DNA from: Candidatus Melainabacteria bacterium
GTDB lineage: Bacteria > Actinomycetota > Actinomycetes > Mycobacteriales > Pseudonocardiaceae
Length of the DNA stretch: 9,251 nucleotides
NCBI GenBank assembly: GCA_903970565.1
Contig: CAJCJE010000701.1
Location: forward strand, 1-9,251
Direction of reading: 5' to 3'
Below, one piece after another: positions 8,101-9,251 of this stretch (position 1 is its first letter; every line of letters begins with the position of its first letter). The notes beneath the pieces were generated by a model. It was not told where the DNA came from. It did not search any database and saw only the letters and a list, made by a program, of their open reading frames with translations. The position numbers and the translations under genes were made by a program.

Positions 8101-9249
8101 GCCGAGCAGCGGGGCGTCGGCGTCCTTCGCGTCGAAGATGCCGCCGAGGCCGGGTAGCCCCAGCTCGGGACGGCCCGCTTCGTCACCGAGCGCGTCCAGG
8201 ACGATCAGCAGGGCGCGGTAGAGGTCGTCGTGGGCAGTGCCACGCCGGCGCCGGGCGTGCGACCGCAGCCGTGCCGTCGAGAAGTAGGCGGCATACCGCC
8301 TTCGTGCCTGTTCGTCTGCTTCCGGCGCGTGGAGGGCCTCCCGATCCTCCGCGACGAAGACGAACAGCATCCGGTAGACGAGCCGTAGCAGGCCGTTGTG
8401 CAGAGCCGCGACATCCGTGTTGCTCCGCACCTCCGCGTTGTTCGGGTGTCGGAGGAATCCGGTGCCGAGGGTGGTGATCGCATTCTGGACTCCGTCGCGG
8501 AGTTGGTCCAGGGCCCGAGTACCGGACGCAATTGCTTCGACGCGCCACTTTTCCAACCAGCAGCTCGATGGCGCGGCACCGTCCGGCACGGAAAAGCGGG
8601 TGACGTGCAGGAGTCGGTACAGCAGGACGAACTCACTGAACAGCTCGCCGTCGAAGATGGCTTCCAGATCGAATTCGAGGTAGGAGGCAGTGGCCAACGC
8701 GCTGGAGTCACGGAGCAGCCGCAGCTGCCGGCCGTTGGTGACCACGGCCCACAGGTGTTTGTCCACGCGGTTGAGGCATTCCTGGACCAAGGACTGCGGC
8801 GGTACGGTTCCCGCACCGTCCGGCCGCTTGTCCAACGAGGAGTTCCACGCGGTCAGCTGGATCGGCACCTGGTTCCAGCGATGGCTTATCGCGAAGGTCT
8901 TGCTGCCGTCGTCGGAGGTGACGCCCGAGGTCCCGAGCGCGGTCAGTTCACCGAAACCTAACTCGGCGAACAACGGCAGGAGCCACTGCGCGATCCCCAG
9001 ACCGGTGGGATCTGCTGGCGTATCGGCTTCCGGGGAGACCGGCAGGTGCTCTCGCAGCTCACTCCAGATGGACCGGAGGTAGTCCCAACGGCGTTCGGCG
9101 TCGTCGCGTACCGAGCGCGACCCGATGACCCGGTAGTCGGCGGGCAGCGATCCACTGACGTCCTTGCCTTCGGAGATGCGCACGAGCATGTCGGTGGGGA
9201 GCAGACCGCCGATGGTGTGGGTCGCGGAGAAGACCTGGTTGCGGGTGAG
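5116..9249 (-). CDS. Eco57I/type IIG-like N6-adenine DNA methyltransferase (5' end at or beyond window edge)
   Basis: Predicted to transfer a methyl group from S-adenosylmethionine to adenine N6 in a specific DNA site. At least 1,377 residues are visible. A Met exists at 9189, but the frame stays open to 9249 and reads [20 protein letters not shown], which looks like genuine N-terminal sequence, so the true start is probably just outside. Numbering from Met 9189: residues 60-200 resemble restriction-enzyme N-terminal regions ([30 protein letters not shown]); motif X TGSYYTP 436-442; motif I DPACGSG 492-498 (bases 7716-7696); [20 protein letters not shown] 541-560; catalytic NPPW 768-771 (bases 6888-6877), the DPPY-class motif; a target-recognition part about 900-1200 ending [20 protein letters not shown]; and a helical C-terminus. 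No clear PD-(D/E)XK triad is seen in the N-terminal region. GC falls sharply in the middle of the gene. It is the first visible gene of the operon. A DISARM DrmMI-like or BREX PglX-like role is possible but undecided. Confidence 0.88.
   Translation of the reverse strand, partial: [1377 protein letters not shown]
5121..5127 (-). promoter_or_regulatory. Ribosome binding site AGGGAGG fixing the start at 5116
   Basis: On the minus strand AGGGAGG lies 4 bases before the ATG at 5116, inside the last codons of the methyltransferase gene. The spacing is short but usable. It supports ATG 5116 over the TTG at 5119 and, with the one-base stop/start overlap, coupled translation. Confidence 0.6.
6181..6480. 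other. AT-rich block inside the methyltransferase gene
   Basis: By hand count this 300-base segment has 130 G+C (about 43%), including runs such as AAATTTTTAAACTTTTT near 6185-6201 and AAAAATTTTTT near 6460-6470. The JetC-like gene and the methyltransferase 5' part are visibly GC-rich. The reading frame is intact through the block (residues about 904-1003), so it is coding sequence of different base composition and not an insertion. It covers the segment after the catalytic motif, leading into the presumed target-recognition region. Confidence 0.7.
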
Positions 9250-9251
9250 GG

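Noticed and set aside
7866..8961. Plus-strand open frames of 187-203 residues opposite the methyltransferase N-terminal region.
   Set aside because: Arg/Gly/Pro-rich shadow composition over a convincing coding strand.
1..9251. Search by eye for CRISPR arrays, tRNA genes, insertion sequences and attachment sites.
   Set aside because: No regularly spaced repeats, cloverleaf-like sequence, transposase motif or terminal inverted repeats were seen; short or degenerate att sites could be missed without a comparison genome.

Overview
The window looks like chromosomal or island DNA of a high-GC actinomycete. Codons in the left gene and at the right edge favour G or C in the third position, opposite strands carry long meaningless shadow ORFs, and the protein families fit Actinobacteria. 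No species can be named from the sequence. No RNA gene, CRISPR array, transposase, integrase or replication origin was recognised.

The layout is two blocks of genome-defence genes facing each other. On the left (3-2114, + strand) is the C-terminal half of a large SMC/SbcC-like ABC ATPase of the TIGR02680 family, the JetC-like motor of a Wadjet-type (DUF2397/DUF2398/DUF2399) plasmid-defence cluster. Its ATP-binding head is cut off by the left window edge. A 287-base convergent gap (2115-2401) holds no gene, only candidate terminator hairpins and small palindromes.

On the right is a tightly packed minus-strand operon, read from 9251 down to 2402. It has three genes. The first is a large Eco57I/type IIG-like N6-adenine DNA methyltransferase of at least 1,377 residues, whose reading frame stays open to the right window edge. 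The second is a 184-residue protein that appears to join a DUF4357 domain to an McrC-like PD-(D/E)XK nuclease domain. The third is a superfamily 1 UvrD/Rep-type helicase with an N-terminal domain resembling RelE/ParE toxins. The first two genes overlap by one base (TGATG), and the last two are 9 bases apart, so they are probably translated together.

Methyltransferase, nuclease and helicase together suggest a self/non-self DNA discrimination system: modification by the first protein, with recognition, unwinding and cleavage by the other two and perhaps by genes beyond 9251. The methyltransferase has a restriction-type N-terminal region but no obvious nuclease triad, which would leave cleavage to the small McrC-like protein. 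I cannot assign the operon confidently to a named system (DISARM-like, BREX-like or type IV-like); the genes just beyond the right edge would decide. A block of about 43% GC inside the methyltransferase gene (6181-6480) in an otherwise GC-rich window points to mosaic origin of its specificity-determining half.
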